This document shows, piece after piece, positions 1 to 7,037 of a stretch of 26,926 nt of DNA; position 1 is the stretch's first letter, and each line of letters starts with the position of its first letter. The stretch covers positions 1 to 26,926 of the IMG/VR virus record IMGVR_UViG_3300032249_000291. One strand, 5' to 3'. The translations under genes were made by a program, and so were the position numbers. The notes beneath the pieces were generated by a model, which saw only the letters and a list, made by a program, of their open reading frames with translations, was not told the DNA's origin and searched no databases. This DNA is from a virus.

Positions 1-20
1 GCCTGTAAATTAGGTCTTCT

Positions 21-401
21 TTATCCACCGTTTTTCTCCTTAAGGAAATTTGCAATAACCTCAAATGCGTAGTCGCTAATGCTATGTAAACCGGCTTGAC
101 GAAGTTCTGCCATGTCTTCCCTCGTCAGCCCGACCCACTGGCGCGGGGCTTTGTACAGCGGGATAGAATCGTCATCACCTTTGTTTGTTTCAAACCAAGC
201 GCGAACTCCAGTGTCATAGCCGAACCAACCTACGCAGTTTTGCTCTGGCTGTGCTGCGGGTGAGGTGGCTGTTTTACATTTTGGGCAAGATTGGTCTGTA
301 CAGCATGGGATGTATTCAACGTGCGCCACCGGCTCTTGATTAAGTTGTGGACAGCAATGACCGCACCGGGGGCAGTCAATCATCAGTTCGCGGTCAGTCA
401 T
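21..401 (-). CDS. Small phage protein with N-terminal cysteine cluster (126 aa)
   Basis: Function not recognised. The N-terminal half has paired cysteines (CPRCGHCC, then CC and CPKC) spaced like a zinc ribbon, so metal binding is likely. The middle has the segment PLYKAPRQWVGLTREDM, a pattern I recall from many small accessory phage proteins whose C-terminal parts are interchangeable. The C-terminus is a short helical tail. The ATG start overlaps the stop of the upstream gene as ATGA, so it is probably translationally coupled. It is the last visible gene of the leftward operon. Gene reality is supported by the overlap chain; any role is open. Confidence 0.75.
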   Translation of the reverse strand: MTDRELMIDCPRCGHCCPQLNQEPVAHVEYIPCCTDQSCPKCKTATSPAAQPEQNCVGWFGYDTGVRAWFETNKGDDDSIPLYKAPRQWVGLTREDMAELRQAGLHSISDYAFEVIANFLKEKNGG

Positions 402-622
402 TTCTCTCCCCTTTGTCGGAAGGCTTCAAGCACATCATCAGTACAACAAATGCCCTCAGCATCGCTGTTGTCTAGCACTATCAAGCGACACGCCTCCCGT
501 TCCCGCTCCGCAGCTTGCCAATCTAATTCTTTTAGCAGGTCTTCAATCGTGTCGCCATGCCCCGTGGCGTACCCGCGTTCCACCATCCACTTAGCCACCT
601 TTTCCCGTGTTTCCGGCTTCAT
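398..622 (-). CDS. Hypothetical protein (74 aa)
   Basis: Not recognised. A short, acidic, helix-rich protein with an EREREAC segment in the middle; the stretch WQAAERERE followed by AC resembles the helical part seen in many small phage accessory proteins. No membrane segment or catalytic motif is visible. Its start overlaps the stop of the gene upstream (ATGA at 619-622) and its own stop overlaps the next start (ATGA at 398-401), so it sits inside a coupled chain of small genes at the distal end of the operon. Confidence 0.7.
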   Translation of the reverse strand: MKPETREKVAKWMVERGYATGHGDTIEDLLKELDWQAAEREREACRLIVLDNSDAEGICCTDDVLEAFRQRGEK

Positions 623-873
623 TTCCAGCTTCCTCCACGTGCCGTCATCTGACCGGCTAAGTAGGCAGCTTTATATGCGCCATCGTTTGTATTTGATCTC
701 AGCAACTGTTCTTTTAGGTGCGTAATCTCAACTTGAGATTGTTTGTCTGCCGCATCCCACCCTGCTGTGAACGCATCATAGACGTGTCCTTCCATCGGAT
801 GATATCCACCCATCGGCATGTTCTGCCCATGCGTTTCCGTCCACCACTTCTGCCACGCTTCACTCTTGTTCAT
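619..873 (-). CDS. Hypothetical protein (84 aa)
   Basis: Not recognised. The N-terminus is tryptophan-rich (SEAWQKWWTETHG), and the centre reads VYDAFTAGWDAADKQ, a pattern common in small phage proteins ('F..GW.A...') followed by a short predicted coiled coil. It begins inside the 3' end of the zinc-ribbon gene (14-nt overlap) and ends in an ATGA overlap with the next gene. The overlap arrangement and uninterrupted frame support a real gene; the role is unknown. Confidence 0.7.
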   Translation of the reverse strand: MNKSEAWQKWWTETHGQNMPMGGYHPMEGHVYDAFTAGWDAADKQSQVEITHLKEQLLRSNTNDGAYKAAYLAGQMTARGGSWK

Positions 874-1048
874 TTACATTCTCCGAATATTTAGCCCAAA
901 CCTCTTTGGGCATCTCGATTGTCATCACACGATAATTACACAAAGAACATACCCTGCGCCGCTCGACCCAATCAAAATTTCTGGCGGGGTCTTTCCACTG
1001 CCGCGTGTCTTTGGTTCTCATTGCTTCAAAGCATTGAGGGCACTTCAT
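860..1048 (-). CDS. NrdR-like zinc-ribbon protein (62 aa)
   Basis: Two CxxC pairs (residues 3/6 and 34/37) and the segment RRRVCSLCNYRVMTIE closely match the N-terminal zinc ribbon of NrdR, the repressor of ribonucleotide reductase genes (typically RRRECxxCxxRFTTxE). The ATP-cone domain that completes NrdR is missing, so this is a free-standing zinc ribbon, probably nucleic-acid binding. I chose the ATG at 1048, which makes an ATGA overlap with the upstream stop, over a GTG three codons earlier. Stand-alone ribbons of this type occur in other phages. The family likeness is fairly clear; the target is unknown. Confidence 0.75.
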   Translation of the reverse strand: MKCPQCFEAMRTKDTRQWKDPARNFDWVERRRVCSLCNYRVMTIEMPKEVWAKYSENVNEQE

Positions 1049-1902
1049 GCAAGCCACTCACGTAACTTAGCTTTAACCCGCCCCCATACGGTCGGGTTCG
1101 GCTCGGGCAAAGGCTTGGGCTTGACCACACGCTTGACGCGCGCCTTAACAGGTTCAGAGATCTCAGGCGGCACGGGCTTGATTACCTGCCGATCACCTTT
1201 ATACGCCCGATACTCTTGCTCGTTTCTAAACATAGGCTCTGCAACCTCAACCTTCTCCAAAGCCTTACTCGCAAAAACTTCTTCAATCGCTTCGTCGCGC
1301 TCCACCGCTGGATGGGGAACTACTATCGCAGGGACATCAGCCAGCGGGACAGCGTTCTTTCGCGCGTTGACCCAACCGACCGCACGTACGCCAATCGGGA
1401 ACGGATCTTTGCCGTTCATCACAATCTTGTTATAGCGAGCGGCGAGGTTACGCGCATGCGTGTGCGACATGTTCTGCAACGTCCCTAAGAACTTACTACG
1501 CCTACTGTTCGTAACTGGACTGCGATACTCATAGCGCCACGTGGAGTGCATGCTATCGGGGTTCTTAAACCGCGTGTGCAGCAAAATAAGATTCTCAGTA
1601 ACACGCTCGCTGGTGCGGCTAACACGGTCCTTGTGATAATTGATCTTGGGCTTGCTCATTTCTGTCACCTCTGGTTCGGATTCAGGAAGGCATAGCGCGG
1701 CCAATGCCTCGGTAATCTCGGCTTCACTGTCCACTTTTTGCTCAGCAGCCATCCTAAGCTTGTATGTAACCGTCATCACATACTCCCGGGTCGAACCGGT
1801 ACGCTTGGCAATCTCATCAATCTCGATACCTTGTGCAAACATCCTGCGGATTCGCTCGGCTACGGAGTTGCGGTATGGCCTATTTTTACGTTTAGTAGTC
1901 AT
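1045..1902 (-). CDS. HTH protein with integrase-type arm-binding domain, no recombinase domain (285 aa)
   Basis: Residues about 12-50 look like a helix-turn-helix (IDEIAKRTGSTREYVMTVTYKLR). Residues about 121-169 (WRYEYRSP ... KFLGTLQNMSHTHARNLAARY ... NGKDPF) follow the pattern of the DUF4102/arm-type DNA-binding domain at the N-terminus of many phage integrases (W-x-Y-x-Y, LG, S-x-x-x-A-R, G-x-D-P). No tyrosine-recombinase catalytic domain (R..H-x-x-R..Y) follows; the C-terminal 110 residues are Pro/Lys/Arg-rich and end in a short helix. So it is probably a DNA-binding regulator or architectural protein, not an integrase. The SD is AGAGGA, 7 nt before the ATG. One of the phage's palindromes lies directly upstream, which makes autoregulation plausible. 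Confidence 0.75.
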   Translation of the reverse strand: MTTKRKNRPYRNSVAERIRRMFAQGIEIDEIAKRTGSTREYVMTVTYKLRMAAEQKVDSEAEITEALAALCLPESEPEVTEMSKPKINYHKDRVSRTSERVTENLILLHTRFKNPDSMHSTWRYEYRSPVTNSRRSKFLGTLQNMSHTHARNLAARYNKIVMNGKDPFPIGVRAVGWVNARKNAVPLADVPAIVVPHPAVERDEAIEEVFASKALEKVEVAEPMFRNEQEYRAYKGDRQVIKPVPPEISEPVKARVKRVVKPKPLPEPNPTVWGRVKAKLREWLA

Positions 1903-1915
1903 CGTCGTTCCTCTG

Positions 1916-1933
1916 GTTATAAATCTTTATAAC
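1916..1933. repeat. Palindromic site 1 of 8 (GTTATAA-ATCT-TTATAAC)
   Basis: Perfect 7-bp arms around a 4-nt centre. It overlaps the TAA stop of the VRR-NUC gene and lies just before the SD of the HTH/arm-domain gene (start 1902). The same 7-4-7 palindrome recurs seven more times in the leftward half. Confidence 0.9.
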
Positions 1934-2228
1934 TAAACACAATCGAATCCAACACCTCGCGCAACGGCTCGATGCCATCTTCATTCACTACGAATGCTTC
2001 ACCTCCTGCTTTCTCAATCTGCTCTAAGTTCTTTTCCTGCAATGCCGTGGGCCTGTTCGACCCTGCCTTGCACTCGATACCCACGAACCTACCCTGCAAA
2101 CACACCAGAAAATCTGGCGCACCCTGCTTACCAAACCCGCTCGTCACGGGCATAACGTAGTACGCGCCTAACCCATCAAGGATTTTGCGTACCTTGGCTT
2201 TTACAGCCGCTTCCGGAGTCATTGCCAT
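1917..2228 (-). CDS. VRR-NUC domain nuclease (103 aa)
   Basis: A small PD-(D/E)xK-fold nuclease of the VRR-NUC family, which includes stand-alone phage enzymes thought to cut branched or otherwise structured DNA. Visible motifs: an N-terminal helix with Glu6, then GAPDF (Asp39), the core strand, and ECKAG (Glu52-x-Lys54), with Gln64 in the following helix (TALQEKNL). The length equals the bare catalytic domain. SD GAGGTG lies 7 nt before the ATG. It overlaps the 3' end of the upstream 92-aa gene by 53 nt. The role is probably in phage recombination, replication or host DNA degradation. Identification is firm at family level. Confidence 0.88.
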   Translation of the reverse strand: MAMTPEAAVKAKVRKILDGLGAYYVMPVTSGFGKQGAPDFLVCLQGRFVGIECKAGSNRPTALQEKNLEQIEKAGGEAFVVNEDGIEPLREVLDSIVFSYKDL

Positions 2229-2454
2229 CGTCTATCACCTCAAAAAAATTATCTTTTAACCGCTTGCCAACCCCGGGGATTGACTCCCCGTCGTTGAGCA
2301 TAGAAAGCGCCGCGATCCGCTCTTGGACGTTTTGCGACAGCTCCTCAACCGGATGATACCGGTTGATAGTTATAAATGCAAGCGTCTCATCAAACGCGTG
2401 AACCCATACTAAGCCGTCGCAAAACAGAGCAATCAATAACTTATTTTCATACAT
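2176..2454 (-). CDS. Small protein paralogous to the C-terminal domain of its neighbour (92 aa)
   Basis: Function unknown. Residues about 35-75 (HPVEELSQNV, RIAALSM, then a Gly/Ile segment) match the C-terminal part of the upstream 319-aa protein (EPVEKLDPDF, KLAALSM, ...) at similar spacing, so this looks like a free-standing copy of that domain. The upstream strand-rich N-terminus (LLIALFCDGLVWVHAF) also fits loosely. The last ~17 residues (GNDSGSGCKSQGTQNP) overlap the nuclease gene and look unstructured. The ATG overlaps the upstream gene's end by 8 nt. The gene is probably real; the role is unknown. Confidence 0.7.
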   Translation of the reverse strand: MYENKLLIALFCDGLVWVHAFDETLAFITINRYHPVEELSQNVQERIAALSMLNDGESIPGVGKRLKDNFFEVIDDGNDSGSGCKSQGTQNP

Positions 2455-3406
2455 CCCGACACTCGATCCAGAATGACTGCTCGGTCACACGGTATCCAAT
2501 GTTCTCGATGTACTTACCCACCTCGACCATAGACAGGGCGGCGAGCTTGCCCGCGAAGTCGGGATCAAGCTTCTCAACAGGCTCGGACTTGAACGTCATG
2601 TCATCACGTCTAAAGTCGTACGCGTTAGCGTGCCCGATGTCGGCTATCTGTGCACCGTTCTTGAGGATGCGGATAGACACAAACACCGCGTCACCCTTGT
2701 ACCGCTTGAGCGCGTTGTACTCGTCGAGATATTCCTGCGCGTTGTTCGCAAACTCCTGCACCTCAGCGGAGAGGAACTGCACACCCTGTTTACTCAGGTT
2801 AATAATCTCCTGCGCGAGTGTCATACCGTCGAGACGGCCAATCTTATGTAGCTTGAACTCGGCGTTACTCAGCGGACGTTTAGAGTGACTGGCAAAGTTA
2901 CCCGCCGAACGACCGGCAATGACCGTGAGGCTCCACGGGCTAACAAACTTGTTAGCGTTCTTTACTGCGCGCCTAACATCTTCAGACCAGAGCTTGCGAT
3001 ATCCAGAGTTACTGTCGCCGAACCGCTTGTTAGCGATCTTGTGCGCCTCGATACCGAACCCGTTCTCGCTGTCATACATGACCCGCGCCATGATGTACTC
3101 GCTTGAGTCGGTGTACACGAACATATCTGTAAACACGTGACCTACCAGCCGGATGCGCCCGTTCTCGTCACGCTGCCCGTCATGTGCGTACAGAGTTTCA
3201 CGTGCGTTGTCGGCACTACCGAAAAACTTAACATGTGGTGAGGACAGGCGATAGGCCGTGCAGAACACGTAGATCCGTTCGGTGACGGGGTAACCGTCTA
3301 TCCAGTAGCCATGTTCGGTTTTGCATGGGAACTTCTCATTCATGTACCTGTGCGCTTTGTGGAGCGTGACAAGTTGCGGGAATCTTGGAAAATCACTGCG
3401 AGCCAT
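2447..3406 (-). CDS. Unknown protein in the AAA+/VWA operon (319 aa)
   Basis: Not recognised. The protein appears to have an alpha/beta N-terminal region (about residues 1-130, rich in Tyr and Phe), a central Arg/Lys/Asn-rich helical region (about 135-240, including a predicted helix EVQEFANNAQEYLDEY), and a C-terminal domain (about 245-319) shared with the 92-aa protein downstream. SD GAGGTG and palindrome 2 lie immediately upstream. It follows the 336-aa unknown and shares the operon with the MoxR-like ATPase and VWA protein, so it may be an effector or substrate of that system, but this is only context. Confidence 0.75.
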   Translation of the reverse strand: MARSDFPRFPQLVTLHKAHRYMNEKFPCKTEHGYWIDGYPVTERIYVFCTAYRLSSPHVKFFGSADNARETLYAHDGQRDENGRIRLVGHVFTDMFVYTDSSEYIMARVMYDSENGFGIEAHKIANKRFGDSNSGYRKLWSEDVRRAVKNANKFVSPWSLTVIAGRSAGNFASHSKRPLSNAEFKLHKIGRLDGMTLAQEIINLSKQGVQFLSAEVQEFANNAQEYLDEYNALKRYKGDAVFVSIRILKNGAQIADIGHANAYDFRRDDMTFKSEPVEKLDPDFAGKLAALSMVEVGKYIENIGYRVTEQSFWIECRDV

Positions 3407-3417
3407 TTTTCACCTCG

Positions 3418-3435
3418 GTTATAAAGCGTTATAAC
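3418..3435. repeat. Palindromic site 2 of 8 (GTTATAA-AGCG-TTATAAC)
   Basis: A 7-4-7 palindrome in the 33-base gap between the 336-aa gene (stop 3440) and the 319-aa gene (start 3406), directly upstream of the SD of the latter. Confidence 0.9.
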
Positions 3436-3439
3436 TAAA

Positions 3440-4450
3440 TTAGTACGTACGACGTGCGTACAAGTCTGCTGCCTTGTACATGGTTTTGAGATACAGAGCA
3501 CGTACGTGGCGAGCTTGCGCAACCGTTTCGGGTAGGACAAGGATCGTCTCGTACGTGATATCCAGAAGGATGTTGTCATCAGAAAAGTTGCTTGTGGCTA
3601 CGCGCCTGTAAAGGTGCAGAGCTTGGGCAAACATCACCGCGAGATCAACTCTATTTAAGTGTTGAGTGTCTAGTATAACAGATCTAACTTTCTGTGTCAA
3701 ATCATGTGAAAGGTTACTCAGATCTACGTAATGATGTGTAGGGTTAGGATATTTACCCCATAGACGTGGGACGAAGTTATTCACATGCCGATCAAACGCA
3801 CGAGGGTCCACGTCACCAAGCACGGGCAGCACCACGCACATGTAATCGTAGAACTCGTTGATCGCTTGCTTGTACTTGGCTACAAGATCTTTATCCAGCA
3901 CAGTGAGGCGCATCTCTACTGGTTTGCCCGCACGTCGCCACGCACCGCCCCGCGACGAGGAACTACTATCGGTGAGAAGCGGGCGCTCAAACCAGAGACA
4001 CGTCGGGTCAAAGTAATCGGCAGCGGCAAAGTACGCCTTGGGTCGGGGTAGGTAGAACTCTTTACCGTCAGTCTCGATAAACGTGTCACCGCCGCTCCGC
4101 TTGGTCAGCCGCATGTCGGCGGGTAGCAGGTTGATCAGGAACTTCTCACGCGCTATAGGATTAATACCTTCTGGTGCGTTACGGATACGGATAAGCTCGT
4201 GCGCCCCGTCGCGTTGCCATAGGATCGGTGCGTTACGGAACGACATTGTTTCGGGCGGGTACACGATAGCGGACGGGATCAGCCCATCCAAAAGAAGATA
4301 TCGGTTCTCATCAACCCGGGCGATCCGATCCATGTATCGGTTACGCGGACCCACGGGACGCACGTTCATACTGGCAGTGTTGCGCCCACCGTTGAGTGGT
4401 CTAGTGCGCGTGTATAGCGCGACGGCTTGGTCAAACGAATTAATAGTCAT
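3440..4450 (-). CDS. Unknown protein in the AAA+/VWA operon (336 aa)
   Basis: Not recognised. The start is set at the ATG at 4450 because a clear SD (GAGGTG, 4455-4460) lies 4 nt upstream; a longer reading would begin inside the terminator-like hairpin. The N-terminal half is strand-rich with many Arg and Pro residues; around residue 175-185 is a low-complexity serine run (TDSSSSSRGG); the C-terminal 150 residues are predominantly helical. No catalytic motif or membrane segment is visible. It directly follows the VWA gene but is separated from it by palindrome 3 and a hairpin with a T tract, so its expression may be attenuated. Partnership with the ATPase/VWA pair is inferred from position only. 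Confidence 0.75.
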   Translation of the reverse strand: MTINSFDQAVALYTRTRPLNGGRNTASMNVRPVGPRNRYMDRIARVDENRYLLLDGLIPSAIVYPPETMSFRNAPILWQRDGAHELIRIRNAPEGINPIAREKFLINLLPADMRLTKRSGGDTFIETDGKEFYLPRPKAYFAAADYFDPTCLWFERPLLTDSSSSSRGGAWRRAGKPVEMRLTVLDKDLVAKYKQAINEFYDYMCVVLPVLGDVDPRAFDRHVNNFVPRLWGKYPNPTHHYVDLSNLSHDLTQKVRSVILDTQHLNRVDLAVMFAQALHLYRRVATSNFSDDNILLDITYETILVLPETVAQARHVRALYLKTMYKAADLYARRTY

Positions 4451-4464
4451 CTCACACCTCAAAT

Positions 4465-4503
4465 AAAAAAGGGGCACGCAGGCCGCCGGATATCCGGCGT
4501 GCC
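4465..4503 (-). terminator. Rho-independent terminator or attenuator between VWA gene and 336-aa gene
   Basis: Read leftwards: stem GGCACGC (4503-4497) / GCGTGCC (4479-4473) with an inner 14-bp palindrome GCCGGATATCCGGC (4485-4498), then CC and six Ts (4470-4465). The SD of the next gene starts only 4 nt after the T tract, so there is no room for a new promoter between them. Confidence 0.7.
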
Positions 4504-4512
4504 TTAGCCTCG

Positions 4513-4530
4513 GTTATAAAGCCTTATAAC
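4513..4530. repeat. Palindromic site 3 of 8 (GTTATAA-AGCC-TTATAAC)
   Basis: A 7-4-7 palindrome abutting the TGA stop of the VWA gene (4531) and preceding the terminator-like hairpin. Confidence 0.9.
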
Positions 4531-5781
4531 TCAGATCTCCACGTGCACAGTGGTCCCGTTCGGCGCAGTGCGTGACGCGTTGTCGATGATGCACCAGAGA
4601 ACCGGCACGGTCCACGTACCCCAGTCGCTGCCGAGGTAGCCGTCAGTCAGCACGATAACGGCTTGTGGTGTGATGCCCTGCGCGGTCATATAGTTGGACA
4701 CGCACGACACCCGTGTGCCACCGCCACCGACCGGCTTGGTCGAGTGAATGATGTTCGGGATCTGGTCGTCGGCGTACACCTCGTCACCGCATACCTCAGT
4801 ATCCCAGTACAGGATACGTACAGCGGCGGGCTTGACCGACTCGCAGATGCCCGCGACCTCACCCATGATCTGCGGCAACATCGATATCGTCGAACCGGAC
4901 ATATCGGCGGCAATAACTAACTCGTCGACCTTCTCGCTGATGCCAGACGGCAGGTATATACCTGCACCCCAATACCTGCGGTTTGGTCGTGCCCACGTCG
5001 AGTAGTCACTGCCCGTGCATGTTGTGGTAATAAACTCACGCAACACCTCGCGCCAGTCGATCTTGCTATCTAACACGTCGTCGAGCATACGGTTACCGCC
5101 CGTGCCGGTCTTACCTGCAAGTAGCGCACCTTGTTGCGCGGCTTCCTGCACAGCACGCTCTAAGTTCTTTTTCTGCTCGTCGGTCAGCTTACCCGCACCT
5201 GCCCAATCGTGTTTGTCCAACGGCTTGCCCGGACCCTGCCCGGGTTGTGGTTGACCTTGACCCTGACCCCCGGGTTGCGGATTACCCTGACCTTGCCCCT
5301 GACCCTGCTTCTGCTTGTAAAGAGCTTTGAATACCTGCGGCACGGTCTTGTTGCGGTACTGCTCGTCGTACAGACCACCCTTTGGCATGGTGATGAACCC
5401 GGGCTGAGTTCGCTTGTCATGGTCGAGTAGCCGCATGTTGATAACGTAATCACACGCGGCGTTGGCACACTCGGCGTCGAGCTTCCACAGATCGGCGTAA
5501 GTAGTCAGGTGCAGATACAGGATGTGCCACGTCTCATGGCAGATGAGGAACCGCAGGTCGGAATCACTGATGCTGTCGATAAACTTGTCACTGTACCTAG
5601 CCGTGACGCCGTTAGTCTCGGCTGTATCGATGCCGTCGGTCCCGTTCGGCACGACAGTGTGTTTAGCCATGAGCACCAGACCGGTGATCGGCGTGTAGTG
5701 CGGAGACCCAATGATTGCACCGACAGCTTTTGTAAGACGCTGAGCGGCGGTGAGTTCGGCTTGTCTTGCGATCATCAACAT
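4531..5781 (-). CDS. VWA-domain protein with HExxH metallopeptidase-like N-terminus, CobT/DUF2201-like (416 aa)
   Basis: The N-terminal domain (about 1-150) carries HETWH at residues 82-86, the zinc-metallopeptidase signature seen in the DUF2201 'putative metallopeptidase' family. A Gln/Gly/Pro-rich linker (about 157-185) follows, then a C-terminal von Willebrand A domain with MIDAS motif DMSGS (293-297), a GGGGTR loop and VLTDGY. This matches the substrate-handling partner of MoxR-type AAA+ ATPases (CobT-CobS, ViaA-RavA types). The gene lies immediately downstream of such an ATPase. The start is the ATG at 5781, 5 nt after SD GAGGTG; a TTG four codons earlier lies inside the SD. Cytoplasmic; a role in ATP-driven remodelling of another complex is inferred from the families. 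Confidence 0.88.
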   Translation of the reverse strand: MLMIARQAELTAAQRLTKAVGAIIGSPHYTPITGLVLMAKHTVVPNGTDGIDTAETNGVTARYSDKFIDSISDSDLRFLICHETWHILYLHLTTYADLWKLDAECANAACDYVINMRLLDHDKRTQPGFITMPKGGLYDEQYRNKTVPQVFKALYKQKQGQGQGQGNPQPGGQGQGQPQPGQGPGKPLDKHDWAGAGKLTDEQKKNLERAVQEAAQQGALLAGKTGTGGNRMLDDVLDSKIDWREVLREFITTTCTGSDYSTWARPNRRYWGAGIYLPSGISEKVDELVIAADMSGSTISMLPQIMGEVAGICESVKPAAVRILYWDTEVCGDEVYADDQIPNIIHSTKPVGGGGTRVSCVSNYMTAQGITPQAVIVLTDGYLGSDWGTWTVPVLWCIIDNASRTAPNGTTVHVEI

Positions 5782-5801
5782 AGAACACCTCAAAAGATAG
5801 A

Positions 5802-5827
5802 GCCGGTTATAAAGCGTTATAACCGGC
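5802..5827. repeat. Palindromic site 4 of 8 with extended arms (core 5806-5823)
   Basis: The core GTTATAA-AGCG-TTATAAC is extended to 11-bp arms (GCCGGTTATAA / TTATAACCGGC). It lies between the ATPase stop (5838) and the VWA start (5781), upstream of the SD. Confidence 0.9.
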
Positions 5828-5837
5828 GGATAAAAAA

Positions 5838-6944
5838 TTACTTGTCTGCGCCGAATGCGAAGTTATTGGCAAGACACCACGCACGGGCTTTAGCGTTGTT
5901 CAACACCACCGTGCGCTTGCTGTAGTCCTCGCGCTTGACCTGCATCATAAATAGAAGCTGAGCTTCCATGTCGAGCCGACCCATGTAGTCCATCCACTGA
6001 TCGACCCACTCGCGTGAGATCGTAGCCAGTGTGCGATGCACGACCATGCACGTAGCCGCGTCGGTAGACGGAATCTTGGCAGTGAACGGGTCGACCTTGA
6101 TTGAATCGGGCGTGGGCATATCCTGCGCGGTGTCATAGAAGGTAACAAGTTCACCAGCAGCTTTCGGTCCGATACACCCGATGAGTGCAGCCATCAGCAT
6201 GCGGCGGGGCTTGCCCGTGTACAGCCAGCGCGACGCAGCTTCAAGTGAGCGCGGAGTAACAAACGATACGCGCGAGCGGTCGCCCGGGTGCATGATGTAC
6301 TGATTGTCGGCAGGGTTCTGCACGTCCTCAAAGGACTGGAACCATTCCGGTTTGTCGTTGACGCACGCAATCATGGCAGGGTGAATACCCGCGTTGTACG
6401 CGTACTCGGCGATCCACTCCGTGTTAGTAGGTTTACGCATGCGCATGACCGTGATGCGGTTGCGATGGTGCGGCATCAGCAGGTCGCCAACACCCTCAGC
6501 CCCGAGGTTAGTCGTCGCAAACAACATCGAGTCGAGCGTCATCTCGTAACGCACACCGAGCTTGCGCTCCAGCATGAGCCGCATCATCCCGTTCTTGACA
6601 GCGGCATTCGCTTTGCCAAACTCATCGATCATCAGAATCAACGGCTTGGACAGGTGCAGCCCCAATTCTTCGTTAGGCACGTGACGCACGCACGTAGTCC
6701 CGTCGTCGTTGAACTCCACGGTATGAAGTTTAGGTATGGTGATATCGCCCACGTCCTTAGTCGTGCAGTCGAAGTAGCACGCGGTATGCGTCGGGTAACG
6801 CTTGGCAAGCAGTTTGAGAATTGAACTCTTGCCGATACCCATGTGACCTTGCACCAGCACGGTGTTGTCACGGCAGGACTCGATCATCTCGGCCATCTCG
6901 GTGATGGACAGGTCGTAGAGAGAGTTAGTAGCGGAAGCAGACAT
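5838..6944 (-). CDS. MoxR/CobS-type AAA+ ATPase (368 aa)
   Basis: Walker A GHMGIGKSS (33-41), Walker B LILMIDEFG (102-110), sensor-1-like LFATTN, and an arginine-finger region MPHHRNRITVMRM place this in the MoxR/CobS branch of AAA+ ATPases. Such ATPases form hexameric rings that remodel or load cofactors into partner complexes together with a VWA protein, which here is the next gene. The C-terminal third is helical (lid). The start at 6944 follows SD GAGGTG with the same leader as the VWA gene (TTTTGAGGTGTTC). Upstream is a perfect 9-bp hairpin at the place where other genes have the palindrome. Family assignment is firm; the phage role is unknown. Confidence 0.92.
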   Translation of the reverse strand: MSASATNSLYDLSITEMAEMIESCRDNTVLVQGHMGIGKSSILKLLAKRYPTHTACYFDCTTKDVGDITIPKLHTVEFNDDGTTCVRHVPNEELGLHLSKPLILMIDEFGKANAAVKNGMMRLMLERKLGVRYEMTLDSMLFATTNLGAEGVGDLLMPHHRNRITVMRMRKPTNTEWIAEYAYNAGIHPAMIACVNDKPEWFQSFEDVQNPADNQYIMHPGDRSRVSFVTPRSLEAASRWLYTGKPRRMLMAALIGCIGPKAAGELVTFYDTAQDMPTPDSIKVDPFTAKIPSTDAATCMVVHRTLATISREWVDQWMDYMGRLDMEAQLLFMMQVKREDYSKRTVVLNNAKARAWCLANNFAFGADK

Positions 6945-6995
6945 GGAACACCTCAAAAGATAAAAAGAAACAAGGAAACAAATACAAAGAACAAG

Positions 6996-7018
6996 GGTGA
7001 TAAGTTTTACTTATCACC
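6996..7018. repeat. Perfect hairpin GGTGATAAG / CTTATCACC
   Basis: 9-bp arms with a 5-nt loop between the DUF3150-like gene (stop 7038) and the ATPase (start 6944). No U tract follows, so it is not a standard terminator. It occupies the intergenic position that elsewhere in the operon carries the GTTATAA palindrome. Confidence 0.7.
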
Positions 7019-7037
7019 GTGAAACAAAAGACAAAGA

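Noticed and set aside
860-1048. Full NrdR repressor
   Set aside because: Only the zinc ribbon matches; the ATP-cone domain is absent and no ribonucleotide reductase gene is nearby.
818-1435. 205-aa rightward open frame over the zinc-ribbon and HTH genes
   Set aside because: Opposite to two genes with recognisable domains and coupled starts; Ser/Thr-rich low-complexity composition without SD.
1045-1902. Phage integrase
   Set aside because: Only the arm-binding-type domain is present; no catalytic Arg-His-Arg-Tyr set and no attachment-site-like tRNA fragment, so lysogeny cannot be claimed from it.
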